NCBI GenBank assembly: GCA_009741485.1
Contig: CM019238.1
Location: 9,405,477 to 9,469,476 of the forward strand
DNA: 64,000 nucleotides
Direction of reading: 5' to 3'
From: Malurus cyaneus samueli
Lineage: Eukaryota; Chordata; Aves; Passeriformes; Maluridae
The notes below the pieces were generated by a model. The model saw only the letters and a list, made by a program, of their open reading frames with translations. It had not been told where the DNA came from and did no database searches. Below, piece by piece: positions 12,807 to 23,855 of this stretch. The translations under genes were made by a program, and so were the position numbers. Positions within the stretch are counted from its first letter, which is position 1; each line of letters opens with the position of its first letter.

Positions 12807-15800
12807 CAAACACACCCCCACACCTGTGCCTTGGGAAAGGGAGGAACACAGCTAAACTGCAAAAACTGCCTGCTACTAGTCCTGAGGTATCATTTTCTGC
12901 AACACTCTCACAGCAATGAACAGGCACTTTTTCCATTAAAATCTTCCAAGTTGAATTTTTAAACACCAGGGCCACAAGGATGCCACAGTAAATTTTTATA
13001 AGTCTGAAATCAGACCCCTTCAAGAAAGAGCCCATACCACCCCTTACAGGATTTTAGCAACCTGAGGTTAGCATGTCTTTGCATCTTTCCTTTTTTGTCT
13101 CTTGAAGAATGAGTGCTCATGGAAAAAAAACCCACTACACGTCAATATTTGGTAAAATACAAAAAGCCTCCTGGATTCACAAGATATGTAAGAAAAACTC
13201 AGAAAAATTAATGGGACAAGAATTTGCAGCTGATAGGTTTAGCTGAGAGATGGAATCTGTCTGTAGATTAATTAGATTCTGCAATCACAGCCCCTTTTCA
13301 TCCGCACACATCCCACCACTATCATTACACGATCAACAGATTTTAATGAAAACTAATGCTTCCTTTTGAGAAATTCAAGGCAGACTATGCACAAGGTTTA
13401 GTTTACTTTCCTAAATATTTCTTGAAAATTGTACATAAGGCAAGTGCACATTTGTTGGCTGTAAAGGTGTACAACAGCAATTTTTTGCAATGACAGTGCA
13501 GAGAGGGAATATGAGATCTGTGTGCTAATGAGCTGACACTGCAGAGGCTGGAGCAGTGTTAGTACAGTGCACTACGAGTGCAGAGCAGAGCCACATACGT
13601 GGGTTATTTCTAGGGAATGGGATCTACAGAGCTGTGCACACAATTCAACATTAACACTCACATCCTTCATCAGAGATTATGAGAAATGCACAGAAGATAT
13701 TGCTACAGTGACAAATTTATATATTTGAGCTGTTACAGTCATATTATTCTGAAAAAGCTATCTCACTCCCAACATGAACGTTTTTAAATAAAGTGATTTT
13801 GATTTTATACATTCATAGGTCAAGTCAGCTTCCTTTCTGTTTCTACTGATAGCAAAAAGCTGCATATTTTAAGAGATGTAATAATTTCCCTAGAGCCAAC
13901 TGATAAACTTCAATTCACCTTTAAATACACTGGAATTTTCATCTGCGTTTGCATTTGTTCTCTGTTAAGATATCATACAGCTAAATAAATAAGTGGGCAG
14001 ATAAATACAGAGTGAATAAATACTGTATGAATGTGTGTAAATTAAATATACAGAGAGAGGCTTGGTGCTAGCAATGAAGCAGGGAATACATGTACATAAA
14101 TCAGATTATGCATCATTTAACTGAAAAAGGAATGAGAGGGAGGGGCTTAGGGCAGGAATTTTCTTTTGCTTCTAAACAAGTTTGTTCCCATGTTGGGATA
14201 TTGCCAAATCTGCCGTACCAGAGGTGGGCTATTTTTCTCAGGCTCGCGAGAATACTTCAGAAGAGGTTTTTTTCTCCTCTGGAATGCACCAGATTGCATC
14301 AAGCAGGATGTGCAGCTGTACAGTAAGAACATAAGTCTTTCTGAGCAGAGCCCCCCTCAATCCCTGCACACACCAACACTTGCTACAGTCACTATCATAT
14401 AAATCAAAGCAAAGGAGAATGAAAACTATTATTTTATGGATACTGACTAGCACAGGCACTAGCTCAGACTACACACGCTCCTTTCTTCAATTTCCCCTCA
14501 GCTCTTGTACCTATCCCACGACAAAGTCAGCCCCAGCCTCCCACCCCAGTGAAGGCAGGCAGTCACTGCAGGTTTCTCTCCTGTGGAACTCTGCCAATTG
14601 CAAATATTGATCAAACGGCTGTGTGACAGCACTGGAGACAATATATGCTTATCCCCAAGTGAGGTAAAAACGTTGTGGAAAGAATTCCTTCATGGATATG
14701 GCAGCACACTGAAATTATCTGCCACTCCACTAGGAAGCGAGGATGTGGTTAAAGGCTGGAATTTTGGTCAGGTATTGTAAGTAGCTATTAATTCATATTA
14801 TTATGCTATTAATTCATTCTAATGCATTGATACACATGAGTGTTCTGACTTTCAGAGATAATTGATACCAGATTCAAAAGAACAACTGGGCTGTGGGATT
14901 TTTTTATATTTTGAGCTACTGGAACCTATGACTGGTGACTTGGACTCACCGTATTCTTTTCCTATCAACAGTATTATGAGATGGTTGACATAGTATAGAC
15001 AAGGTCACCTTTTCATTTTCTTTCTTCTGTTTCTTTTTTTTTCACATCTTCTGCTTTTAAATAGGTTACAGTAGGCACATATCCTTTGGCCTACAGTTTC
15101 TCCAGAGATTTATATTTTCCCAGTTTTACTACACTGGTGATATGGGTGTTGGAACATGAAGCCCTATACTACAGAAAACCATCTCACTTTACTAAAATTG
15201 CCACAGCTTTTAATAAGCATTGACAAAAACCATTAGCTGTCAGAAGATGAGTAGCACACTGACTATACTGACTGCCCCAAAACAAGTGCGTGGATCACTT
15301 GTCTTGGTGGAGAAGCACTGGTAACAACTTTTAAAGAACAATTAATAATTAATCATCCAAGCAGTTCAATGTATTTAGTTTAAATCCATATAATTGATAT
15401 TTAGGAAACTGTGTTTGAGATACAGCCTCTTCAAGGGATTACACTGATTAGGGATTAATAGTCTGATGTTTGTTGTAAGAGCTGTTGAGGCTGGATAGGA
15501 TTAGTAAAATAAGATGCAAAGTAGAGACACGTTTTAATTTACTATTTTTTTCCATTTTGCCAAATATTTTGATTGTATTTTACATAATTAACCCCCCTGC
15601 AAAAGTTTTAAAGGTCCTACTTCAAAGCCCTTTGCAAAGTGTAACACTGCACTACCAGGAAGCAGTCACATGGGGGATATGTTAGAATATCAATCCAAAG
15701 TTTGTCCAAATATTTCCTTATTGTCTATTTTTTAACCACCAACTTTCTCAAAATATACAGGGGGACAGGAATGTAAGAACTATCCTGTCTCCTGCAAACA

Positions 15801-16810
15801 AAACATAAACAAATAAGAGATTCAAAACACGAGATTATTTTAAAGCAACCAGTACTAGTTTTCTGTAGTCTAGTACTACATTACTAATGACCATTTTATA
15901 CTGTGAGTATAAACCTGTAAACTGTGAGAGGAAACCTGTTCATAATGCAAAGTTGGTACATTGCATTCAGCAGTGCTCTAGATCATGTACAGACATAGAT
16001 CTGCACATTGCAAAGTGCATCAGCTACCTTAGGACTCCTTTCCTTTTCAAAGGTTTAAAATAAAATTAGTACAGAACCGAATTTGGATACAACAGTAAAA
16101 CAAATATCCAGGAACTACTGTTGGTAAAGGAATGCTTTTTAAAATGCAGAACACGCACAGGTCTTTCTGAAAGAGATTTCGCATTTTACCACACATTAGC
16201 AATACTCAAAGTTCTATTTTGCATCTTCTGTTAATAAAAGCTCAAATTATAAGTGTGCACTGCCTGTGCAGGGCTCTTTCTCCTAACGCCAAGCGTTCTG
16301 ATTCCATTTTCTCTCCCCTCAGCTCTAACGGTACACGTCAGTCTCCTCAGTTTTTCCCAGGACTCTCACTGTAAGAAAACAACTCAGTATTTCAAGGCAG
16401 ATGAGACAAGACCCTCTAGCTTTCTCCCCTCAAGGTCACGTTGTAACAGTTGTTTCTGGCTTTTCCCTACATAGTATTATTTGCAAATTATGCCTGTTCA
16501 CACGGCTGGGCTGTAGCCTCAACAGAAAAGGGATGTTACTTCAGCAGCAATTCACCGATTGCAGCTACACAGTAGCGTTGTATCAACAACATGGTTGTTT
16601 TCCCGAAAAACAGAGCTAAGGGGATGAAAAGAAGTGGCGAGAGAACTTTTCCTAAGGTATTCCATATAATGCTGCAAATCTACGAAACCACCGGTCACTA
16701 CACACATTTGTTGCACTGTATTGTATGTACTCTAGGCTACCGGGAAGAAACTGAATGCAAGGATAGAAAACAAATAAATATATATTTTTAAAAACCAGAT
16801 ATTTACTTAC

Positions 16811-16967
16811 AAGCATTTGTCACTGAAAAACTGTTGGAAGAGTCCAAGTGATCTACGTGATAGTTCAAATGGAAGGCTTTCTGTGGTATTTTGGTTTGTG
16901 TTGTATAACTGCACAGCAAATCGAAATGCACTGTGCTCCTGAACAGTGTTCCTCATGAAAAGTCCAC
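16811..16967 (-). CDS. GRIA3: GRIA3 exon 2 (GluA3 AMPA receptor, start of amino-terminal domain)
   Basis: This exon encodes the start of the extracellular amino-terminal (LIVBP-like) domain of GluA3, a subunit of the tetrameric AMPA receptor that carries fast glutamatergic transmission at postsynaptic membranes. On the minus strand a T-rich tract ending in CCTAG precedes GT GGA CTT, and the exon ends AAT GCT T before the strong donor GTAAGTAAAT. The readable protein [20 protein letters not shown] followed by [10 protein letters not shown] is, from memory, identical to vertebrate GRIA3; GRIA1 and GRIA2 have GGLFP at this point. After NTTE the frame breaks. The exon is 157 nt where 159 are expected, because one A (near 16878-16880) and one T (near 16873-16874, minus-strand sense) are missing. 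Beyond these two sites the conserved [20 protein letters not shown] reads through to the donor. Splice phase joins exon 1 as G|GT, restoring the glycine of SIGGLF. I infer sequencing error, not gene loss. Confidence 0.97.
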
Positions 16968-17821
16968 CTAGGACAGGAAAAAAAAAAAAAAAAAAAAGGA
17001 AAAAAGGGAAAAGGTATTTCAGAATTAATTTTGAGGAGAAACAATGGCAATAAGTTGAATTTGCATGCTGCATGCTGCAGGAGAGAATGAATAGAAGCAG
17101 GCTGAACCTGAGCACATAACTCTGACAGAGCACCTACATGAAATACACATTCCAAGTCCAAAGTTGGGCTTTTAAAGCCACACACCACAACCAGGTGCCC
17201 CCTAAGCAATGAGAGTCTTTGGGAGCTGCAGGTGCACCTTGAAATCCAGGCCACTTCTACACGGATGCCCACACAGAGATTTAAAAGTCTAACTTGGGCA
17301 ACCGTAGCTCGTAAATCCTGTCCAGACTACCGAAATATCGGCACTGTAGTTCTGTGCGGGGACACGGCGGCGTGCGGCGTGGCAAACGTGCGGTTTCACG
17401 GTCTGCTGGAGCGATAGCGCGGCCGAGGCAAAGGATGCTCCGAGGGACGGCGGGGAACAGCCCCCGCTCCACTCGCTGCCCTGAGCCTCACGGCTCGCTC
17501 GGCCCGGCTTTCAGGCACGTCGCTACAGATTCACGCCGCGACTCTGTCACATTATGTGCTCCACGGGATGCGCCGCTCCAGGGCACAGCTCCGCAGAGCG
17601 CGGACCCGATCCCCGCCGCTCCGAGGGGTGGGGCAGCCCGGCGCCGCTCGCAGCCGCCCGCCGCCCGCAGCCCGGGCACCTCCGCTGCTCTCGCCCCCAG
17701 CAAGGGAAGGAAGCGGAGCAGGGCTGGCTCCTTCCCCGTGGAGCCCGGGCTGGCCCCCGCTCCCCTCCACACAACTTGCCCCGGCTGGCGGGGAAGCGCG
17801 CGGGTCCGCGCGGGCGCTTAC
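16968..17821 (-). other. GRIA3: GRIA3 intron 1 (854 bp)
   Basis: This is the interval between the two recognised exons, bounded on the minus strand by donor GTAAGC (17821-17816) and an acceptor ending CCTAG (16968). The acceptor's pyrimidine tract contains about 20 consecutive T residues (A on the plus strand, 16978-16997), a length-variable homopolymer close to a splice site. The half next to exon 1 is GC- and CpG-rich because the CpG island extends into the intron to about 17330. I see no coding potential beyond shadow frames. Confidence 0.93.
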
Positions 17822-17920
17822 CTATACTGATGGTGTTGGGAACCCCGCCAGAGCCTCCCCCAGCAGCCCCGCCAGCAGCAGCAGGAGGGTCCGAGGCGCG
17901 CTCTGCCCCATTTTCTTCAT
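17822..17920 (-). CDS. GRIA3: GRIA3 exon 1, coding part (signal peptide, with apparent 1-nt deletion)
   Basis: This is the first coding exon of GluA3. It encodes the signal peptide that sends the receptor subunit into the ER. Two in-frame ATGs occur, at 17920 (MKKMGQS...) and 17911 (MGQS...). The second has the better Kozak context (A at -3, G at +4) and matches the MGQS start block of vertebrate GRIA3; human GRIA3 also has an upstream methionine and KK before MGQS. After it come R, a run of five leucines, then AGLLGEALAG, a typical hydrophobic core and small-residue cleavage region. The conserved FPNTISIG should follow, but the sequence has one C too few in the run at 17838-17840. The naive frame therefore reads FPTPSV and meets TAG at the splice junction. 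The exon ends ATAG before donor GTAAGC, in correct phase with exon 2. It lies inside the CpG island. Orthology is near certain; the exact start methionine is moderately sure. Confidence 0.95.
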   Translation of the reverse strand: MKKMGQSAPRTLLLLLAGLLGEALAGFPTPSV

Positions 17921-18054
17921 CCCCTGCGGTTCAGCCCCTAAACCGAAACGGGCGGCACAGGCATGGGCGCAACTGGAGACTCGGAGCGATGTCAACGGTG
18001 GTGGCGATGCTGGGAGGTGGTGGGGAGGTTGTCCCCTCCTTTCTTCCCTTCTTC

Positions 18055-18070
18055 TTTTTTTTTTTTTTTT
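18055..18070. repeat. T16 homopolymer in the probable GRIA3 5' UTR
   Basis: Sixteen consecutive T residues on the plus strand, embedded in a longer pyrimidine-rich stretch (about 18032-18077). In the sense of GRIA3 transcription this is a purine-rich A run. It is a likely site of length variation and sequencing error. Confidence 0.9.
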
Positions 18071-18424
18071 CCTTCCCCAATCCCTCTGCTCTCTCTTCAC
18101 CCCAGCCTGGCAGGGCTCATTGGCTTGCGAGATTGCCTTTCTCCCCCCGTCTCCAGCAGCCCCCCCCAGCGCAGGGACTTCCCCCAAAGATGGTGGTAGC
18201 GGAGCCGCCGAGGCTTCTCCGCCGGGCCGGGAGGGTTATCGATCAAACTTGGCGTGAGGCGGGCTGGCAGCCGCTCCGCTCCTTCCGCTCGCTCCGTTCC
18301 GTCGGCCCGCCCGCCAGCCCGGCGGCTCCGGCCGCGGCTCAGCGCTCGGGCGGCGGTCGGCGGGAGCGCACCGGCCTCACTGGCGGCCCCCGGGCTGCAG
18401 CTGCCCTTTAAGCTGCATCGCCTC

Positions 18425-18425
<1 letters not shown>

Positions 18426-18456
<31 letters not shown>
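18426..18456. repeat. (GT)n microsatellite in the promoter CpG island
   Basis: About fifteen uninterrupted GT units are followed by imperfect GAGTGTGAGTG and then CpG-rich DNA. The tract lies about 500 bp upstream of the GRIA3 start codon. Such alternating purine-pyrimidine tracts can adopt Z-DNA and vary in length, so it may be polymorphic and could affect promoter activity. That last point is inference only. Confidence 0.95.
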
Positions 18457-18458
<2 letters not shown>

Positions 18459-20025
18459 TGTGAGTGCGGTGCGTGCGCCTGTGGGCGGGGCGGGGGAGGG
18501 AGCGGGACGGAAAGGAGGGCGGGGAGCCGACCGATCATGAGCCGGGGCCGGCACAGGAGGCCGGGGTGATGGGAGGCGCTCGGTCCAGTCTGTGCCCGTG
18601 CCCGGCGGCGGTGGGGCCCCAGGAGCGGGCCCGGGAGGCGCGCAGAGGCGGCTCGGGCCGGGGGCGAGGCCCGGTTGAGGGCCGGGGCAGGCGGTGCGCT
18701 GGCCCCGCCGGAGGAGAGCGCTGGGGAGACACCCGAGCGCAGGGGCTGCGAGGGAGGGCTGGAAAGGGCCACTGCGAGGGATGCCGAGGGACCGTGCGCT
18801 CTCCCAAGGGGCTGCCGGCCCTGCGCCCGAGTTCTCCCATCCCTCCTCCGGTGTCAGCGCCTCAGCAGGGAAGCATCATCCGCCCACAGTGCCGTGAAGA
18901 AAGACAAGAAGAGTTTAATCCCACACGAGGGAATGTTAGGTCCTTCCCAACCTCTTCTAAAGGAATGAACTCAAATAAAGTCTCCCTGTTTCATCCTTGA
19001 TGCTGGAAAAAGATAGAACATGTGTGTGAGCTGATGAGCTGCCCCAGCACAGAGCACACAGCAGGGCCAGCCTGGTGGCCGCAGAGAGCAGGGGGACGGG
19101 TGTTGGACATCCCGTGTGTCCGAACAGCAGCTCTGAGCCGCTCCTGGCTGCACATCGGCAGGGAGCTGCTGTGTCTGACTCAGGCGGCTTCTCTGGGGGG
19201 TTGTTCTTGCACCCATCTCCTTGACACTTCACTGTATGGATCCTGCAGTGCTTTTCTTTTTGCTGCTTTGGGGCTGCAAAACTGTGCAAATGGAGACAGA
19301 AAAGAGGAATTAGGTGAAGTTGTCCATCTCATAGGCCAGCACAGAGTGTTCTTCCCTTAGTACTTGCTTTTGCTCTGATTTCAGTTGGTCACTTTACCAT
19401 GGTGCTGCTCTGTCCTTTTTTTTTTAAAATTTTATTCTTACATTGTGGCATTGTTTGGGTCAATGTTCAGTTCAGTTAGAGATAATAGTAAATGCAGTTG
19501 ACTTTGCATTTGTAAAATAATCAACCGGTGCTGCTGGCTGTAGCATCATTTAAGTAGTCAGGGTGTAAGATTGCAGCAGATTACTGCACAAATGTTAGTG
19601 AACAACATCAGAGATTCAAACCATAACTTTTGAAGGAAGCCAGAGGTGAGGGTGAAGAGCAGGGCACTACAGTCATGATGCAGGGGTGTAACACATGATT
19701 TTGGTGACATAGGTGTGACACCTGCTCACTCTGAGGTGCGTGCATTGGTTGCTGCATGTCGTGTTTGTTTATGAGAAACATGCCCAGGAGATGGAGTCTG
19801 TTCCAGTTCAGGCAGGGGTAGGGATCAGGCCGTGGGGTGGATGGTAATGCTCCCTATTTAGATTGAGATGGCAGTTGTCACTTTATCTCTCTTTTTAAAG
19901 AAATAGTTTTCAGCATGGACAGGTGAGGTATAAAGTCCTGGTATATCTATAGTACTCCTCAAGCTCAAAGCCCTCAACACATATTACCTATGAATTCCTG
20001 TAAGCATCCCCATAAATCACGATTA

Positions 20026-20162
20026 TATGCTTCTCTTACAGATGTAAAAATTTAAAAATTGGGGAAAGCAACCAGCCCAGTTCACCTAACCAGGAAGTTC
20101 CAGACCCAGAATTAGCATCTTGAGCAGCAGCCCAGCTTTGCTATAGAGCACTCTGCTCGCAC
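20026..20162 (-). repeat. Ancient MIR/CORE-SINE-like element (fragment)
   Basis: The order of blocks resembles a reversed MIR-type SINE: ACAGATG near the start, then TGGGGAAAGCAAC, then CAGTTCACCTAACCAGGAAGT, then CCAGACCCAGAATTAGCATC, ending in a CTATAGAGCAC block. This is a match to a remembered consensus, not a database hit, and divergence is high. The family could be another tRNA-derived CORE SINE. Confidence 0.45.
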
Positions 20163-23100
20163 ATGTTCCCTGGTAAGGACAGCACATCTGAAAGCTACAG
20201 ACAGGTACAGGAAGTGTAGACATTCAGGATCATTGTCAGAAGCACCTTCTTCTTAGCAAATAATTTCTCTGCCTTGTTCCAAGATACTTACATTTTCCTA
20301 TTCTACACACTTCCAGCCGGTTTCTAATGCATTCTCTACAAAGTCCTGCTGTCCTCTTTTTTTTTTTGGTGTCCTTTGATAGTGTCCCTACATTCCTGTT
20401 CACTTGCTCTCTTGAAGTTCTCTCCATCTCTGCAGCTGAGTATTGCAGGCTGACTGCCACCTGCCAAACTAACAGCTGATGGTGCACTGAAAAAATTGTG
20501 AAAGAAATGACGTTTAACATTACAGATGTTAGAACAAGAGGGGAGATAAAACAGCCACGAATGACTGTGGCGTGTGACAGTCTCAGTTTCACACACTGCC
20601 AGCAGGGTGGGTACCTTGTCTCCAATAAAATGGTGCTTCACAGCCGAATCTGCAATGGGCAGTCTTGTGGTAATCCAAAATGTATCTGTGCTAAGAGACA
20701 AATAAATTTTCATTATCACCCGCATTTTTCCTTCTGAAGCCCCTTACATGTTGCTGTTATTATTCATATTTGTGTCTGCAATGTGCACTTTTCTTTTTTG
20801 CTTATACTGTTAGTTTCATGGTGCCATTAGCAGGTATAAATGGCACAACAGCCATCCCATATGGATTTTGGAAAAATCCAGAGACCTCATCCCAGTTTAT
20901 CTTTCTTACAAATGAACCAAGCGTGTCCTAGGACAAAATGGTAGATTACTTGCCTTTGTGTGGATATCATGGAATGGTAGTGGCATGGAAATAGTTGATA
21001 TACCTTGCTAGGGATGCTGAGTGACTTGAATTAATGAGTTCCATGGTAACTGGGGTCACACCAGATGATTTCCCAAACTTTCCCTTACTAAATACAACTA
21101 AGATTTTTCAGGATAATCAAACTTCATGTTTAGATGATTTATAGTGTTCTGGGACACTGAGGAGTCAGCGGATCTACCTGAGCAGGAGAAGGTAATGATT
21201 TATAATTAGCTAATGTATTCTCATAGTAATGTCTAATAGTGAATTAGAAAAATGCTATGGAATTTGGGACATGGCGTTCTCACTGTGCTTTTTGATGTTA
21301 CTAGGCTAAACCATAGTGTTAGCATAAAGTCATGGCAGAATCTACAGCAGGAGTCCGTGGCTGAAACTTCACCCTAACTACACTAAGCTGACTTTATTTT
21401 ATTTTTTGTCATTCCTATTTCTAATTGCAAGAGAGATTCCAGCAATCATTCCGTTTCTCCCAATGGGAACCAAATAATGTCATAATTGCTAATAAATGAA
21501 TTGTCAAATGTGTCTTACACCTTTTTTTGTTTGCTTGTTTTAAACCAGTTCTTTATAAAAGCGAAGGACACACAAATACCCAAACTTTATGTCAATGTCA
21601 GCATTTTGATTAGCTAAACTGATTAAGTCTGCAATAGACAGTTAACAGATAGAGTGATAGTGGGGAGAGACAGAAACAAAGATGAAAAGGGATTCAGGGA
21701 CAAGATGAAACTACAGATAGAAGGAGTCAAGGGGAAAGTACAGTATCAAAAGAGGGAAAATGAGTACAGACATTACAGCTTCATACATTTTGGAAAACAG
21801 GTCAAAAGGACATCTGGTTAAGATCTGATTATGAGTGGCCAAAGACCAAACTATTGTAGCTCTCCTGTTTACCTTTCATTACCAGGCAATAACAGAGACA
21901 TAAAATGAAATTAGAAAGCTGCAGACGAGCGACAGTTTAACAAATATTCTGCTGTGCAGTTTATAGCTAATCTATAAAGCTGTCTTCTACCCAATATTCT
22001 TGGCAAAAATAATTGTTTTTAAAAGTTGGAAATTTTATGTGAATTAGCAGAGTAAATGCGTTAGACTATCTAGTAAAAAGCTGTAGGGATTAATATTCAG
22101 AATTCATGGCAAAAAGCTGTTCCTTGCTGCCTCAAGAAAGACTTACTCCTCTCATTCAGGATGAGAGTTTACAGTATGTCTAAAGTTCTTTGAAAGTTAT
22201 TTTTTGCTGATTAGTTTTAGAGACAGATTCAGAGACTACTTGAATCATTGATTTGTTGTTCATTTTTCCTAAGAACAGTTAACAGGTGAAATCCTAGAAC
22301 CAGAGATATGTGTAGTAGGTTTATTACCCCTGTCATTGGAGCTAGGATTGTACCTAATACATCCTGGCAGAATAATTGGGTCTGGCACTTAGGGATATGT
22401 TCTAGTACATGGAAGGATGATCAAGATTTGTATAGGAACAGGGTCAAAGAGGAAACTTGTTCATAAATAAAAGTCATTACTCCATTACTGGAACCTAATT
22501 CAACTTTAGGTAGCGGAAACAAATTCATCCAGCAAATTTTATCAGAACTGAACATGGACTGTAACAGTAATAACCTCTATCTATTATAATTGCACAACTA
22601 AGACACAAATGTGGAAACAGTCAGTATGGACAAATGCCTTCATATTTCTTGAGTTTCTGGTGTCTTCTGTGGTGTGTATTAGAAGGATACATACTTCTAA
22701 TTCTAACAGCTATGGAACTGGTGGAAATATAGTGTTATTATAGTCCCATAATGTCAGAAACAATTTATATTACCTTCTGCTTTCCGATTAACTGTACACT
22801 AGGCACTGCTGGCATAACACAACCCTGCAATTCTTACTTAAACCTGTACTTTGCTGTGCTCATCTAGATTTATTACATCAGGAAGCTGTAAATCAAATAA
22901 AAATGTGGTGGTATCCCCTATATACTATTAATAAAGTACATCCTCTCGTTCTTTTTATTTTATACCTATGAATACAGTTTTCAAGCAATCTTGAGAGTTA
23001 TATTCATTTCATACCCATTTCAATTGTGAAACATCTGACCACTGAATATTTAATTCCTCTATATAATTACTGAAATATATTCTTCTTAAAGAGACTCTGG

Positions 23101-23819
23101 TTTGGCTCTAAGGAGTGAATAATCACTTCAGATGACTGTTTTTCAATCAAAAGTCTATTTTCCTACCAGTGTGCATTTGCATATTATCATAACTCTCCTT
23201 ATCTCAGCTCAACTCTGCGGTAGTGTCTTCTAATGAAGATGTCTTTGGAAAACAGTGCATAGATTCTTAGAAGTAGATGTTTAGACACAAAAAGAATTTA
23301 AGTTTTTCACTAAAGGTTTAAGGATTTCTGATTTTTATTTTCCACTTGATCAGACAGAGGTTCCTACCCTCCCCTAAGCCAGTAGTCTGGTAGTTGCAAA
23401 GTTTTCAGAGTTGTGCAGAAAATTGACATTCAGTTCTCTTTTAATTAACAAGTTTTATTTTTGGTGTGAGCTTTTGCAGAGCTAGTGTATAGCTCAAGTC
23501 TCTTTTTATTTAGAATTCAATTCATTAATATAAAGAAGGCATTGAACATGAGAAGGAAATTAGACAAAAAATGAACTTTGTCTCCTTTAGTCCTGGGGAA
23601 TATAGTGTTTGTGGGGTGCTCTCTCCTCTGCTTTATCGCTGCCCAAGAAACAGCACTTTGAATGTGAAAAGTTTTCTTTATCTAACTCCTATGAAAGAAA
23701 ACATTTCCTTAGAAGAAAGAGCTGCATACAGCACACATGGCAAGAATGAGTGACTCTAGTAATTTAAGACCTTTTGATCCCTCTCACCTGGAGACCTACC
23801 TAAAATCTGCCATCCAATT

Positions 23820-23855
23820 CCAAAAGCATCTCAAGGTCCAAAAGCATCTCAAGGT
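23820..23855. repeat. 18-bp tandem duplication (2 copies)
   Basis: The unit CCAAAAGCATCTCAAGGT occurs twice without interruption, followed by a partial third start CCAAAA. It is a simple slippage-type duplication in non-coding DNA. Confidence 0.95.

Larger units (their letters stand above)
1..16810 (-). other. GRIA3: GRIA3 intron 2, 5' portion (intron continues beyond window)
   Basis: On the minus strand the donor GTAAGTAAAT at 16810-16801 opens an intron that runs out of the window. No segment resembles exon 3, which should begin with the CSQFSRGVYAIFGFYD block, so intron 2 is longer than 16.8 kb. Mammalian GRIA3 is likewise known for very long introns. The content is AT-rich and unremarkable except for a gap with duplicated edges (1778-1976), a GC-richer patch at about 3850-4720, a T/G-rich tract at 9569-9643 and a CpG/E-box tract at 12768-12806. 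The longest open frame (206 codons, minus, 4076-4696) has no recognisable domain and I do not call it a gene. Confidence 0.9.
17330..18880. promoter_or_regulatory. GRIA3: CpG island / promoter and 5' UTR of GRIA3
   Basis: CpG density jumps abruptly here compared with both flanks. The island covers exon 1, the start of intron 1 and about 950 bp upstream of the start codon. GC-box-like GGGCGG motifs cluster at about 18483-18496. No TATA box is evident, as expected for a CpG-island promoter of a neuronal gene. The transcription start cannot be fixed from sequence. The 5' UTR probably lies between 17921 and roughly 18400, which includes a 16-nt T run (18055-18070; A in the mRNA sense if transcribed) and possibly the GT repeat at 18426-18456. 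Long open frames on both strands across the island follow from its low stop-codon density and are not called. Confidence 0.85.

Noticed and set aside
16811..17920. GRIA3 pseudogene
   Set aside because: Introns, splice sites, CpG promoter and all other codons are intact. The only defects are homopolymer single-base losses typical of sequencing error.
17822..18187. N-terminally extended GRIA3 frame starting far upstream
   Set aside because: The upstream start of this open frame is TTG, not ATG, and an extension would bury the signal peptide. The ATGs at 17920/17911 match the family.
17354..19000. Long open frames on both strands over the CpG island (up to 285 codons)
   Set aside because: They overlap one another in all registers and consist of low-complexity A, G, P, R and S. 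This follows from the scarcity of stop codons in GC-rich DNA. Only the GRIA3 exon 1 frame has homology.
19381..19420. REST/NRSF (RE1) silencer upstream of GRIA3
   Set aside because: The minus strand contains the left half-site CAGCACCATGG, but the right half (GGACAGCGCC-like) is absent, so it is not a canonical RE1.
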